Below are positions 35,060-43,974 of a stretch of 55,594 bases of DNA, in pieces. A model generated the notes under the pieces. It did no database searches. It was not told the DNA's origin and saw only the letters and a program-made list of their open reading frames with translations. The position numbers and the translations under genes are program-made. Positions within the stretch are counted from its first letter, which is position 1. Each line of letters starts with the position of its first letter. This DNA is from Deltaproteobacteria bacterium (GTDB lineage Bacteria; Myxococcota; UBA727; VGSZ01), in contig VGSZ01000006.1 of the NCBI GenBank assembly GCA_016874845.1, forward strand, positions 1 through 55,594, written 5' to 3'.

Positions 35060-35967
35060 ACGCCACGACTCCGTCGTCGTTCCGCTGCTGGGCAGTGGTG
35101 GCCGGCGCTGCTTGCGCCGCCGGTGCGGTGGCGGCCGTGGGCTGCGCGTTGCCGCTGGACGTCACGCTGGACGCGGTGCCGCCGCTACCCGTTGCCCCGC
35201 AGCTGGCGGAGGCGACGACGCCGACGTGCTCGACGACCGCGGTGCTGCGCGGGACACGACCAGCGAACACGTCGCTCCTCATCGACGACGAAGAGGTCGT
35301 GCCGCGCGACGGTTCGACGGCCTTCCGTGTCGTCGTGCCGCTCCCGGCAAGCTTCAACACCTTCGCGCTGCAGGCGCTGGATGCCGTAGGGCGCGCGTCC
35401 GACGCCACCGTCATCACGATCGTGCGCGACGACTTGGCCCCCGGTCCGATCGTGTTCGATGCGCCGCCGGCCGCGCGCACCGCCCGCGTCCTGCTGACGC
35501 TGAGCGGCGCCAAGGACCCCTCGTGCGTCATGCGGCAGGACGGCCGCGTGCTCGCCGACGTCGACCCGGCGGCGCCGTTCTTCTCCATCGAGCAGGAGAT
35601 CACGCTCGGCGCCAACCGCTTCCGCTGGTCGTGCGCCGACAACGCCGGCAACGAGAGCGCCGTCACCCAGATCGACATCGAGCGGTTCGCCGTCAGGGAC
35701 ATCCCCTTCAGTCTCGATCAGCCGCCGCCGCCCACGACCACGACGACGGAGGTCATCCTGTCGGCGACCTGCGAAGACGACGTCGAGGTGCAGGCGACGG
35801 GCGTCGGGGTGACGCGCTGCGCGCAGGGGGCGTGGCAGGCGCGCATCCCTCTCGTCGATGGCCCCAATACGATCAGCGTACGCGCCGCGTTCGTCGGCGA
35901 GCTCGACGCCGCAGCGAAGCCCGTCGGTACGTTCCTGATCGACGCCGATCTCTCGGGGTCACGATGA
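35056..35967 (+). CDS. Putative lipoprotein with Ig-like repeats
   Basis: A 303-residue exported protein from ATG 35056, which overlaps the preceding stop as ATGA. The signal AACAAGAVAAVGC gives a lipobox (AVG-Cys). Two or three repeats of about 90 residues look like bacterial Ig folds: a hydrophobic strand, then FNTFALQALDAVGRASD, later GANRFRWSCADNAGNESA and GPNTISVRAAFVGE. These resemble the 'fulfil-and-return' ends of glucodextranase-B or Big-type domains. Polyproline/threonine (QPPPPTTTTTEV) separates the last two. It probably sits on the outer membrane. Ligand unknown. Confidence 0.68.
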   Translation: MNATTPSSFRCWAVVAGAACAAGAVAAVGCALPLDVTLDAVPPLPVAPQLAEATTPTCSTTAVLRGTRPANTSLLIDDEEVVPRDGSTAFRVVVPLPASFNTFALQALDAVGRASDATVITIVRDDLAPGPIVFDAPPAARTARVLLTLSGAKDPSCVMRQDGRVLADVDPAAPFFSIEQEITLGANRFRWSCADNAGNESAVTQIDIERFAVRDIPFSLDQPPPPTTTTTEVILSATCEDDVEVQATGVGVTRCAQGAWQARIPLVDGPNTISVRAAFVGELDAAAKPVGTFLIDADLSGSR

Positions 35968-37262
35968 GCGCGCTCTGCCGTCCGCTGCTGGTCGCCATCG
36001 CCCTCGTCGCCGTCGCGACGGTGCCGGCCCGCGCGCTCGTCGGCGGCGAGGCGTGCACGCTGCAGAGCCCGCTGCCCGTCACCGTCGAGCGCGGTCGCAG
36101 CCGCATGGACACCAGCTTCGAGCGCGGCACCGAGGTGTCGGTGGTCTACGTGGGGGAGGACGGTCGCGCGCAGATAAGCAACGGCGACCTGAAGGGCATG
36201 GTGATGCTCCGCGAGGTCGAGGCCGCCTGCGCGGGGACGCTGCGCAGCTGCACCGCGAAGGCGCCGTTTTCGCTCTACGAGCGCAACCGCTCCGACAGCA
36301 CCAGCTGGCCCGTCACCCCGGGTACCGCTGTCAGCGTCCTGCGCACCGGCAAGGTCTGGGCGCACCTAGTCGTCCGCGGACGCGAGGGCTTCGCGCTGGT
36401 CAGCGGCCTCGATTCGCGCTGCGCGAGCGGTGGCGAGGCCGGGGACGACGCCGCTTCGCCTGTCGCCGATGACCCGCGCGGCCCGCCGGTCGAAGAGGTC
36501 GACCGCGGCGACGGGCCGGGCATCCTGCTGCTGCCGTTCGTCGCCGACGAAGGGTCGCCGGCCGCGCGCGCCGACCAGCTCTTCGCCGCCTTTGCCGAGC
36601 ATCTCGCCTACTACCGCCCTGACGTCGGCCAGCTGCCGCTGCTCGGGAGCCGGACGGTCGTCTGGAAGGAGCACATCGACAGCGCGGTGCGCCGCGCCAG
36701 GGCGTCCGGCCACGCCTACGCGTTGCTGGGCCGGCTCGGCTCCGAGGGCGGCGTGGCGGTCGTCAGCATCGCGCTCGTCGACGTCGCCACCGGTCGCACC
36801 GTCAAGGGCGTGCGGGCCCGACCAAAGGCGGTAGGCGACGACGACTGGTCCGATCCGGCGCTGGCGGCCCTGCTGCCGTCGATCCCGCCGGCCCCCGGGA
36901 GCCGTCTGCCCACGACCCGCTCGGTGACCGCCACCGCGCCCGCGGACACTGCCGCGCCGGCCCCGGCGGCCATCGCCACCACCGGCGAGGATTGGCTCCG
37001 ACCGTGGTTCGCGAACCCCTGGGGCTATGTGGCGCTCGCCGCGGGCGCCGCCGCCGGGGTGGGCTCGGGCTTGATGGGTCAGCAAGCGCTCGCGACCAAC
37101 GCCGAAGCCAACGCGACGGCGGTGACCGACGAGGCCCGCGGCCTCGAGCGCCGTCGCGCGCTCGAGCAGGCGATCGTCGCTGACGGACTGGCGGTCGTCG
37201 CCGGCGTAGCCAGCGTCGCTGCCGTGGTCGTCTTTGCCGGACGCGTCGGCCTCGGCGAGTGA
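35964..37262 (+). CDS. Exported protein with SH3-like region and C-terminal membrane segments
   Basis: A 432-residue protein from ATG 35964, which overlaps the preceding stop as ATGA. A cleavable signal (VAIALVAVATVPARA) leads to two SH3-like modules (about 30-150; GTEVSVVYVGEDGRAQIS, GTAVSVLRTGKVWAHLVV). A domain of about 120 residues starting GILLLPFVADEGSPAARADQ resembles CsgG/FlgO-type folds. An Ala/Pro/Thr linker is followed by two Ala/Gly-rich hydrophobic helices near the C-terminus. The architecture would suit a periplasmic or membrane-anchored accessory protein for its two lipoprotein neighbours. No specific function is recognised. Confidence 0.65.
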   Translation: MSALCRPLLVAIALVAVATVPARALVGGEACTLQSPLPVTVERGRSRMDTSFERGTEVSVVYVGEDGRAQISNGDLKGMVMLREVEAACAGTLRSCTAKAPFSLYERNRSDSTSWPVTPGTAVSVLRTGKVWAHLVVRGREGFALVSGLDSRCASGGEAGDDAASPVADDPRGPPVEEVDRGDGPGILLLPFVADEGSPAARADQLFAAFAEHLAYYRPDVGQLPLLGSRTVVWKEHIDSAVRRARASGHAYALLGRLGSEGGVAVVSIALVDVATGRTVKGVRARPKAVGDDDWSDPALAALLPSIPPAPGSRLPTTRSVTATAPADTAAPAPAAIATTGEDWLRPWFANPWGYVALAAGAAAGVGSGLMGQQALATNAEANATAVTDEARGLERRRALEQAIVADGLAVVAGVASVAAVVVFAGRVGLGE

Positions 37263-37272
37263 CGACGGCCCT

Positions 37273-37827
37273 TCAGTAGACGAACAGCGCGTCGGCGCGA
37301 CGGTTGCCCAGACGCTTGCGGCCCTCGAGCTCGCGCAGCTCGATGAGGAAGGCATAGCCGGCCACGATGCCGCCCACGCGCTCGATGAGCTGGGCCGTGG
37401 CCTGGGCGGTGCCCCCCGTGGCGATCAAGTCGTCGCAGACCAGCACGCGCTGGTTGGAGCGACAGGCGTCGAGGTGGATCTCGAGCTGGTCGCTGCCGTA
37501 CTCAAGGCCGTACTGGATGCTCTCGGTTTTGAAGGGAAGCTTGCCCTTCTTGCGCACCGGGATGAAGCCAACGCCCAGCTCGAGCGCCAGCCCGACGCCA
37601 AAGATGAATCCGCGGCTCTCCATGCCGGCCACGACGTCGACTTGACCGCGCCACGGGGCCGCCATCGCCGTGACGACGTCGCGAACGGCGGCGCCGTCCT
37701 GCAGCAGCGGCGTGACGTCTCGAAACAGGATCCCCTTCTTCGGGAAGTCGGGCACGTCGCGCACAAGCCGTCGCGCACGCTGCAGGGCCTCGGACAACGG
37801 CGGAGCCGACGGGGTCGTCTTGTTCAT
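37273..37827 (-). CDS. apt: Adenine phosphoribosyltransferase
   Basis: A 184-residue purine-salvage enzyme making AMP from adenine and PRPP. Visible are the family N-terminus RDVPDFPKKGILFRDVTPLL, the adenine-side loop GMESRGFIFG and the PRPP-binding motif VLVCDDLIATGGTA. ATG 37827 is preferred because GAGG lies six bases upstream. GTG 37857 overlaps the lysM gene stop as GTGA and would add ten residues without a ribosome-binding site. It forms a two-gene unit with the LysM/LytM gene upstream on the same strand and converges with the gene ending at 37262. Confidence 0.93.
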   Translation of the reverse strand: MNKTTPSAPPLSEALQRARRLVRDVPDFPKKGILFRDVTPLLQDGAAVRDVVTAMAAPWRGQVDVVAGMESRGFIFGVGLALELGVGFIPVRKKGKLPFKTESIQYGLEYGSDQLEIHLDACRSNQRVLVCDDLIATGGTAQATAQLIERVGGIVAGYAFLIELRELEGRKRLGNRRADALFVY

Positions 37828-37853
37828 CTTGTTCCTCACTCCAAGGGTCTCCG

Positions 37854-38648
37854 TCACGGCGGCAGCAGCGGCAACGGGTCGACGGGTACGCGATCGCGGC
37901 GGACCTGGAACTGCACGCGCGGCGACGCGCCGACAAGGCCGGTGGCGCCGATCTCGCCGACGACCTCGCCGGCGGCAACGGTCTGCCCTTCGGACACCGC
38001 GACGCGCCGCAGATGCGCATAGACGGTCACCAGAGCGCCGGCGTGCTCGACGACGACGAAGAGGCCATAGGCGGTGCCCTGGCTGCCGGCGAAGGTGACG
38101 ACGCCCGCATCGGCCGCACGCACCGTCGTGCCCGGCGGCGCGGCGATGAGCAGCCCCTCATAGGCCGCGCGCGCCGGACGCCGCCCCGTCGCCGGCTGCG
38201 CCAGCGCGAAGTCTCGCAAGACCACGCCTTCGACCGGCCAGACCAGCGGCGCCGTCGATGCCGGTTCGCCCTCAACGGACGCCGGCGGGTGCTCGAGCGT
38301 CGCCGCGGGTGCCGCCTCCCCCCGACCCGAGGGGTCGCCTTCGCTGACGCCATCGTCGTCGGCCGTCATGACCTCGGGCAGCGGCGGGGCCACGCCCGCC
38401 GGCAGGAAGAGGCGCTGACCAACGACGATGGCGTCGGCCGAGGCGAGCCCGTTGACCTCGACGATCTCATCGACGGGGACGCCGTGCTCGGCGGCGATGC
38501 GGGTCAGCGTATCGCCGGCCGCGACGACGACGACGGTCCCGGGGGGCGGGGCAGCCGGCCGCTCGCGCGGCAGCGACGACGGCGCCAGCCCGGCGCAGGC
38601 GCTCACCGTCGCAAGCAGCCCGAAAAAAAGAATCCCGCCGAGATGCAT
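37854..38648 (-). CDS. LysM and degenerate-LytM lipoprotein, NlpD/EnvC-like
   Basis: A 264-residue lipoprotein with lipobox VSA-Cys18. A LysM peptidoglycan-binding motif spans about 42-85 (VAAGDTLTRIAAEHGVPVDE, GQRLFLPAG), followed by a Pro/Glu linker and a C-terminal M23/LytM fold. The zinc ligands are missing. The usual H-x3-D site reads YEGLLIAAPPG and the usual HLHFEVR reads RVQFQVR, although YAHLRRVAV is kept. This pattern marks catalytically dead LytM factors such as NlpD and EnvC, which activate amidases at the septum. It should sit at the outer membrane, binding the wall. It lies upstream of apt with a possible 4-base overlap. Confidence 0.82.
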   Translation of the reverse strand: MHLGGILFFGLLATVSACAGLAPSSLPRERPAAPPPGTVVVVAAGDTLTRIAAEHGVPVDEIVEVNGLASADAIVVGQRLFLPAGVAPPLPEVMTADDDGVSEGDPSGRGEAAPAATLEHPPASVEGEPASTAPLVWPVEGVVLRDFALAQPATGRRPARAAYEGLLIAAPPGTTVRAADAGVVTFAGSQGTAYGLFVVVEHAGALVTVYAHLRRVAVSEGQTVAAGEVVGEIGATGLVGASPRVQFQVRRDRVPVDPLPLLPP

Positions 38649-38675
38649 GTCTGGCGGGATGCTACTTTTCGTTGC

Positions 38676-38752
38676 TGGTCGGAGCGACAGGATTTGAACC
38701 TGCGACCCCTAGACCCCCAGTCTAGTGCGCTACCAAGCTGCGCCACGCTCCG
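38676..38752 (-). tRNA. tRNA-Pro (anticodon GGG)
   Basis: A cloverleaf of 77 bases, read on the minus strand from 38752, with encoded CCA (38678-38676). Acceptor CGGAGCG pairs with CGCTCCG. The D-arm is GCGCAGCTTGGTAGCGC. The anticodon stem CTAGA/TCTAG encloses the loop CTGGGGG, giving GGG. The T-arm has GGTTCAAATCC. It decodes CCC and CCT proline codons. Confidence 0.97.
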
Positions 38753-38810
38753 ACGTATTTCTGCTATGGGTCACGCGAGGTCTTCTGTCAACGACCGAAA
38801 CGGAAAGACG

Positions 38811-39224
38811 ATGAACCAAGCCGAAGGCAGCGTCGCCCAATTTTTCTATGCTCTGGTCGCGATCACGGTCGCGCTGGCGATCGCCACCGTCGCCTCGCCC
38901 TACGTCACGCAGTACCGGGTGAAGCAGGCGGCGCAGATAACCTGCAATGCGTTCACACGGCACACCGTCAAGATCGAAGACGCAGCGTGGCGCGAGGATT
39001 TCACACGCAAGGCCCGCATCGCCGGCGCCAACCTGAAGAGCGAGCAGCAGTACCTCTTCAAGATCGAGAAGCAGGTAGACCTGAACCGCTGGCGCTGCAC
39101 CTTCAAGGTCGCGTGGAACTCGCAGACGCCGATATTCTTGATCGGCGCCTACCTCCCCGACCTGCCGCAGATCAAGCTCACACACCGCATCGACGACGTG
39201 CACGACGTATCGATCGCGTTCTGA
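38811..39224 (+). CDS. Single-pass membrane protein of unknown function
   Basis: A 137-residue protein. The N-terminal hydrophobic helix (FFYALVAITVALAIATVA, about 12-30) would be a signal anchor. The rest is a basic periplasmic domain with a Cys pair (ITCNAF, RWRCTF) and VDLNRWRCTFKVAWNSQTPI, probably beta-rich. ATG 38811 follows GGAAAG; ATG 38766 would add an unconvincing leader. It diverges from the tRNA-Pro gene. No family is recognised. Confidence 0.6.
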   Translation: MNQAEGSVAQFFYALVAITVALAIATVASPYVTQYRVKQAAQITCNAFTRHTVKIEDAAWREDFTRKARIAGANLKSEQQYLFKIEKQVDLNRWRCTFKVAWNSQTPIFLIGAYLPDLPQIKLTHRIDDVHDVSIAF

Positions 39225-39342
39225 AGGGCGGACGGCCTACGGGGGGACGAGTCAGCGGCGGCGACCTCGTCGTCGACCGTCCTCGAGCCCCCGTGGTTGT
39301 CACGCGCTCGACGTTCAGGCCGGTCGCGTGGCCCGACCACCT

Positions 39343-41466
39343 TCACGCCGCGCGGAGCAGTCCCGCGTGCCGCAACAACGCCGTCGTCGACGGCGGTCGG
39401 CCACGGAACGCCTGGAACACCTCGAGCGGGTGCGCGCTGCCGCCGAGCGCCAGCACGGTGTCACGGAAGCGCGCGCCGACGCGGGCGACGACGGTCGGGT
39501 CGTCGACACCCTCGTCCTCGAAGGCGCCGAACGCGTCGGCCGACAGCACCTCGGCCCACTTGTAGCTGTAGTACCCGGCGGCGTACCCGCCGCTGAAGAT
39601 GTGGGTGAAGGCGCAGAGGAAGCGGTCCTCGGGCAGCACCGGCAGCACGGCGTTGTCCTTCGCCACCGCCCGCTGCACGTCGAACACGGTCGTCCCGGGC
39701 GGCAGCGGCCCTTCGTGCAGCTTCAGGTCGATGGCGGCAAACATCAGCTGCCGCAGCATCATCGACGCCGCGCGGAACGTCCGGGCGGCCTTCAACTTCG
39801 CGAACAGCGGCGACGGGAGCGGCGCGCCGCTTTCGACGTGCCGGGCGAACCCCATGACGGTCGCCTCATGGGTGCACCAGTTCTCCATGAACTGGCTCGG
39901 CAGCTCGACCGCGTCCCACTCGACACCGCGGATGCCGCTGGCGTCGACGTCGTCGACGGTGGTGAGCATGTGCTGTAGGCCGTGGCCGAACTCGTGGAAC
40001 AGCGTCTCGACGTCGCGAAACGGAAGCAAGCTGGGCTTGCCGCCGACGGGCGGCGGCTGGTTGCACACGAGGTACGCCACCGGCAGCCGCATAGCCCGAC
40101 CGGCCACCACCCGCCGGGTGACGCAGTCATCCATCCACGCGCCACCGCGCTTGTTCTCGGGACGTGCGTAGGGGTCGAGGAAGAACGCCGCGATCGCCTG
40201 CCCGTCGCGCCGCACGCGGAAGAAGCGGACGTCATCGTGCCAGCGCTGCACCTCGCCGGTGGCCTCGACGACGTCGATGCCGAACAGGCGCTTCAGGAGC
40301 GCGAACAGACCCTCGAGCACGGCGGGGAACGGGAAGTACTGGCGCAGATCTTCTTCGGAGTAGGCGTAGCGTTGCTCGCGGAGCTTCTCCGCGAAGAACT
40401 CGACGTCCCACTGGCGGATGGGGTGCCCGGCGAGGCGCTCGAGCTCGGCGAGCTCGTCCTCGGCGACGGGGCGGGAGACGGCGCGCAGCTCGTCGAGCAG
40501 CTGGTGCACCGCAGCCACCGACGGCGCCATCTTCTGGGCGAGCGAGACGTCGGCGTAGCTCGCATAGCCGAGGAGCTGCGCCTTCTCATGACGAAGCTGC
40601 AGGATTCGCGCGATGAGCGGGCGGTTGTCGCGCCCGGCGGCGCCGTCGGTGTCGGCGGCGGCGTCGAGCTCGGACGCGCGACCGATGCTCGCGCGGTACA
40701 CGCGCTCGCGCAGGTCGCGACGAGTGGCGTAGCGCAGGAACGGCCCGTAGCTCGGGAAATCGAGGGTCACCTTCCACGGGCCCACCGCGGGGTTGCCCGG
40801 CCCCTCGGCGGCGGCCGCTGCAGCCGAAGCCATCGCGCGCCACGACGGCGGCAGCCCGTCGACCTCATCGGCGGTCGTTAGCGTCAGCGACCACGCCTTG
40901 GTCGCGTCGAGCACGTGGTTGGAAAACCTCGTCGACTGCTCGCTGAGCTCCTGCTCGATCGCGTTGAAGCGATCCTTCGCCGCGCCCGCCAAGCCGATGC
41001 CCGACAGCTTCGCGTCGACGAGGCGCTTCTCGACGATGCGCCGACGCGAAGGCGTCAGCGACGCGAACGTGGGCGAGGCCTGCAGCCGCGACAGCGCGCG
41101 GAACACCGGCTCGGACTGCGACAGCTCCATCAGGGCCAGCACGACCTTTGGCTGCGCCGCCTGCTGCGCCTCGCGCAGCGCCTGCTCGTTCCGCGTACCC
41201 ATCAGGTGGCCGACGACACCCCACGCGCGCTCCAGAGGCTCGGTCAGGTCGGCCAGGCCCTCGACGATGTCGCCGTAGGCGACATCGTCGCCCCGCTGTT
41301 CGAGCCGGGCCTCGAGGTCGGCGCGGCCCGCCGCTAGGTCGCCAAGCAGCGCGTCGATGCAGGGCACGACGTGGTCGGCGGCGATGGTCGCGAAGGGCGG
41401 CAACCCGCCGAGGGCGTCGGGTGACTGGGCGTAGCGCAACAGCGGATTCGGGCTCGACGTCGTCAT
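39343..41466 (-). CDS. prlC: M3-family oligopeptidase (oligopeptidase A-like)
   Basis: About 707 residues from ATG 41466 (MTTSSPNPLLRY). A mostly helical N-terminal half carries the M3 zinc site: HEFGHGLQHML supplies HExxH, and SQFMENWCTHEA follows about 30 residues later with the third ligand Glu. The segment YFPFPAVLEGLFALLKRLFG and the RAWMDDCV-type sequence (GGAWMDDCVTRR) are typical of oligopeptidase A/PrlC, which finishes degradation of signal peptides and short peptides in the cytoplasm. A start at GTG 41550 would add 28 residues of doubtful value. The S1-domain gene lies upstream on the same strand. Confidence 0.9.
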   Translation of the reverse strand: MTTSSPNPLLRYAQSPDALGGLPPFATIAADHVVPCIDALLGDLAAGRADLEARLEQRGDDVAYGDIVEGLADLTEPLERAWGVVGHLMGTRNEQALREAQQAAQPKVVLALMELSQSEPVFRALSRLQASPTFASLTPSRRRIVEKRLVDAKLSGIGLAGAAKDRFNAIEQELSEQSTRFSNHVLDATKAWSLTLTTADEVDGLPPSWRAMASAAAAAAEGPGNPAVGPWKVTLDFPSYGPFLRYATRRDLRERVYRASIGRASELDAAADTDGAAGRDNRPLIARILQLRHEKAQLLGYASYADVSLAQKMAPSVAAVHQLLDELRAVSRPVAEDELAELERLAGHPIRQWDVEFFAEKLREQRYAYSEEDLRQYFPFPAVLEGLFALLKRLFGIDVVEATGEVQRWHDDVRFFRVRRDGQAIAAFFLDPYARPENKRGGAWMDDCVTRRVVAGRAMRLPVAYLVCNQPPPVGGKPSLLPFRDVETLFHEFGHGLQHMLTTVDDVDASGIRGVEWDAVELPSQFMENWCTHEATVMGFARHVESGAPLPSPLFAKLKAARTFRAASMMLRQLMFAAIDLKLHEGPLPPGTTVFDVQRAVAKDNAVLPVLPEDRFLCAFTHIFSGGYAAGYYSYKWAEVLSADAFGAFEDEGVDDPTVVARVGARFRDTVLALGGSAHPLEVFQAFRGRPPSTTALLRHAGLLRAA

Positions 41467-41566
41467 GACGGGGTAGATCGCGTCTCGGCGAGCCGGCCGC
41501 AAGTCCGCCGCACGCGCGAGACAGCGCGCGGCGAAAGCGAAAGACATCACCCTGCCGCAAAGACGA

Positions 41567-41601
41567 AGCGGGCGACGAGGTCCGACGACCCGCCGCCCGC
41601 T
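41567..41601 (-). terminator. GC-rich hairpin downstream of the S1-domain gene
   Basis: AGCGGGCG (41567-41574) pairs with CGCCCGCT (41594-41601), with a 19-base loop containing a smaller GGTC/GACC stem. It begins 55 bases after the S1-gene stop at 41656. No T-run follows, so it is a weak terminator candidate. Confidence 0.35.
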
Positions 41602-41655
41602 GAAGTCGCCGTCACCCCGAGCAGTGACGACCCACGACTTCCCTGCGTCATCGCT

Positions 41656-43755
41656 TCACTGCTTGCCGATGCGCGCCTTCAGGAGGTCACCGAAGGTACC
41701 GAGCCCGGCCTTGCCGATGCCGCCCTTGTCCTGCTTGTACTGGTCGACGAGCGCGCGCTCGTCTGCCTGCTCGCGCGCGGTCTTGCTGACCTTCAGGCGG
41801 CCACGGTCGTCGATGTCGGTGACCAGCGCCGACACCTGGCTGCCGAGCGGAAACGCCTTGCCGAGGTCGGCGCCGCGCGGCGTGCCCGTCTCAACCGCCG
41901 GCATCAAAGCCGTTCCAAGCTGCTCCGAGGACGCCGGGTCGGCGCCGTCGGCGAACAGGTTCACGAACACGCCATAGCGCTCGATACGGTCGACGACACC
42001 GATGACGCGCGTGCCACGGGCGAGCCCACGCTTCGGCGCCTTCACGGGCGCCTCGGCCTCGGTCGCGGGCGCGTCGCCGGTGGCATCGCGCATCGACAGG
42101 CTGATGCGACGACGCGCGAGGTCCACGTCCTTGACGCGCACCTGCACGTGCTCGTCGGGCTTCAGCACGTCCTCGGGGTGGCGGACGCGGCGGTCGGTGA
42201 GCTCGCTGACGTGCACCAGCCCCTCGACGCCGGGGAACAGCTCGACGAACGCACCGAATGCCTCGAGGCGGCTGACGCGACCGACCAGCTGCGCGCCGGG
42301 CGACAGCAGGTTCATGTTCTGCACCAGCGGGTCCTGCTGCTGGCTCTTCATCGACAGACCGATGCGCTGCTGGCCGGGGCGCTTGGGGTCCTCGTCGATC
42401 TTGACCACCTCGACCTTGACGACGTCGCCGACCTTGACGACCTCGCTCGGGTCGCCAATGCGGCCGTAGGCCAGCTCGGACACCGGGACGAGGCCGTCGA
42501 GGCCGCCAAGGTCGACGAAGGCGCCGAACGGCTGGATGCGCGTCACCGTACCGTCGAGGACGAGGCCGATGCCCAGCCGCTCGCGCAGCTTCGCTGCCTT
42601 CTCGGCGCGCTCCTTTTCGAGCAGCGAGCGACGCGACAGGACGACGTTCTTGCCGCCCTCTCTCACCTCGCGCACGAGGAACTGCAGTGTCTTGCCGAAG
42701 AACACCTGCGGATCGTTGACGAAGTTGATGTCGATCTGGCCGGTCGGGCAGAAGCCGCGGCTGCTGCCCGACAGCTGGATCTCGAAGCCGCCCTTGTTCA
42801 CACCGGTGATCGTGCCGTCGACTGGGATGCCGCTCTCGCGCGCGTTCTCGAGCATGCCGACGTCGATCATGTCGCGCCCGAGCTTGGGGCTCAGCACGAT
42901 GCCGTCCTTGAACGCGACGACGAACGCGTCGACGAACTGGCCGGTCTTGATCGTCAGCTCGTTGGTCTTCTCATCGACGAACTCGGCGCGGGGCGCGTGG
43001 GCCTGCTGGGTGCGTGACAGCTGCAAGAAGACCGCGTCGCTCCCGATGTGCACGCACTCGGCGCGGACCTTGTCGCCGATGCGAACGTCGCGGCGTTCGA
43101 CCGCGCCGCTCTCGGCGAGCATCGCCGCGAAGTCGCCGACGTCCTCGTCGCGCGGGATCACGATGGGCGCGATGTCCGAGTAGTCGGGCTCGGCGGGCCG
43201 CGCCTCGCGCCGCTCGCCGCGCCCGCCGCGCCCGCGGTCGCCGCCACGCGGACCGCGTCCACGATCGCCGCCCCGGTCACCGCCCCCGCCCCGGGGCCCG
43301 CCCCCGTGGCCGCCCGCGTGGCCGCGCGGACCGCGATCACCACGCGGACCGCGACGCTGCTCGCCGCCGTCGGCGGCCCCCTCAGCGACGGCTCCCTCGG
43401 CGCCCTCGCCACCAGCGGGCGCGTCTTCCCGACGCGGACCGCGGGGCGCGCCGCCAGCGTGACGGGCGCGTTCGGCGATGGCAGCAGCGTCGAGGACCGG
43501 GCCGCGCGGCCGGCCGCCGACGGGGTTCTCGACGACACGCACCTTCGGCTCGACGCCTTCGGGAGCGGCGATCGCCGACTCCGGCGGCGCGGGACGCCCC
43601 CGACGGACCGTCCCGCGGGCGAGCAGGGCCGGGTCGATGCGCCGGCCGGTGTCGACGGCGCCCTTCGCCGTGGGCGAGGCAGACGACGGCGGCGATGCCT
43701 CGTCGCTGGAAGAGGTCGCGGGGGCATCGGGGTTCTGGTCGGTCGTGTCGGACAT
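41656..43755 (-). CDS. S1-domain RNA-binding protein with RGG-rich region
   Basis: A 699-residue protein from ATG 43755. The N-terminal third is disordered. An Arg/Gly-rich tract (about 150-200; GDRGPRGHAGGHGGGPRGG and several RGG/RGR units) is flanked by acidic sequence. Five S1 OB-fold repeats follow; the best are GTVTRIQPFGAFVDLGGLDG and GRVSRLEAFGAFVELFPGVE with VSEL ends. It resembles ribosomal protein S1/Tex-type RNA chaperones but is not the usual rpsA layout, because of the RGG tract. It probably binds mRNA in translation or decay. The promoter region upstream contains a decamer array (43821-43880). It could be the only S1 of the organism; this cannot be seen here. Confidence 0.85.
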   Translation of the reverse strand: MSDTTDQNPDAPATSSSDEASPPSSASPTAKGAVDTGRRIDPALLARGTVRRGRPAPPESAIAAPEGVEPKVRVVENPVGGRPRGPVLDAAAIAERARHAGGAPRGPRREDAPAGGEGAEGAVAEGAADGGEQRRGPRGDRGPRGHAGGHGGGPRGGGGDRGGDRGRGPRGGDRGRGGRGERREARPAEPDYSDIAPIVIPRDEDVGDFAAMLAESGAVERRDVRIGDKVRAECVHIGSDAVFLQLSRTQQAHAPRAEFVDEKTNELTIKTGQFVDAFVVAFKDGIVLSPKLGRDMIDVGMLENARESGIPVDGTITGVNKGGFEIQLSGSSRGFCPTGQIDINFVNDPQVFFGKTLQFLVREVREGGKNVVLSRRSLLEKERAEKAAKLRERLGIGLVLDGTVTRIQPFGAFVDLGGLDGLVPVSELAYGRIGDPSEVVKVGDVVKVEVVKIDEDPKRPGQQRIGLSMKSQQQDPLVQNMNLLSPGAQLVGRVSRLEAFGAFVELFPGVEGLVHVSELTDRRVRHPEDVLKPDEHVQVRVKDVDLARRRISLSMRDATGDAPATEAEAPVKAPKRGLARGTRVIGVVDRIERYGVFVNLFADGADPASSEQLGTALMPAVETGTPRGADLGKAFPLGSQVSALVTDIDDRGRLKVSKTAREQADERALVDQYKQDKGGIGKAGLGTFGDLLKARIGKQ

Positions 43756-43820
43756 CGCTCGCTCGCTTTTTCGACGCGTCAGGCGCCGGATTGAAGGGGT
43801 CGTCGCACCGGTAAACGTCG

Positions 43821-43880
43821 TCGTCAACCGTCGTAAACCGTCGTCAACCGTCATCAACCGACGTCAATCGTCGTCAGGGT
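43821..43880. repeat. Tandem decamer array in the divergent S1/tldD promoter region
   Basis: Six consecutive 10-base units have the consensus TCGTCAACCG (43821-43830, -43840, -43850, -43860, -43870 and a weaker sixth). Each unit matches one helical turn. A related GTAAACGTCG precedes it. The array lies 66 bases or more from the S1 start (43755) and just under 100 bases upstream of tldD (43975). Confidence 0.85.
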
Positions 43881-43974
43881 TCGTCATGCGTGTCGTCCGC
43901 CGGCCCATCGACGGCGACGATGGACGGTCAGCGGCGGGGATCGCCGAAAGGCCGGTTCCTGATAGGGTCGCTTC

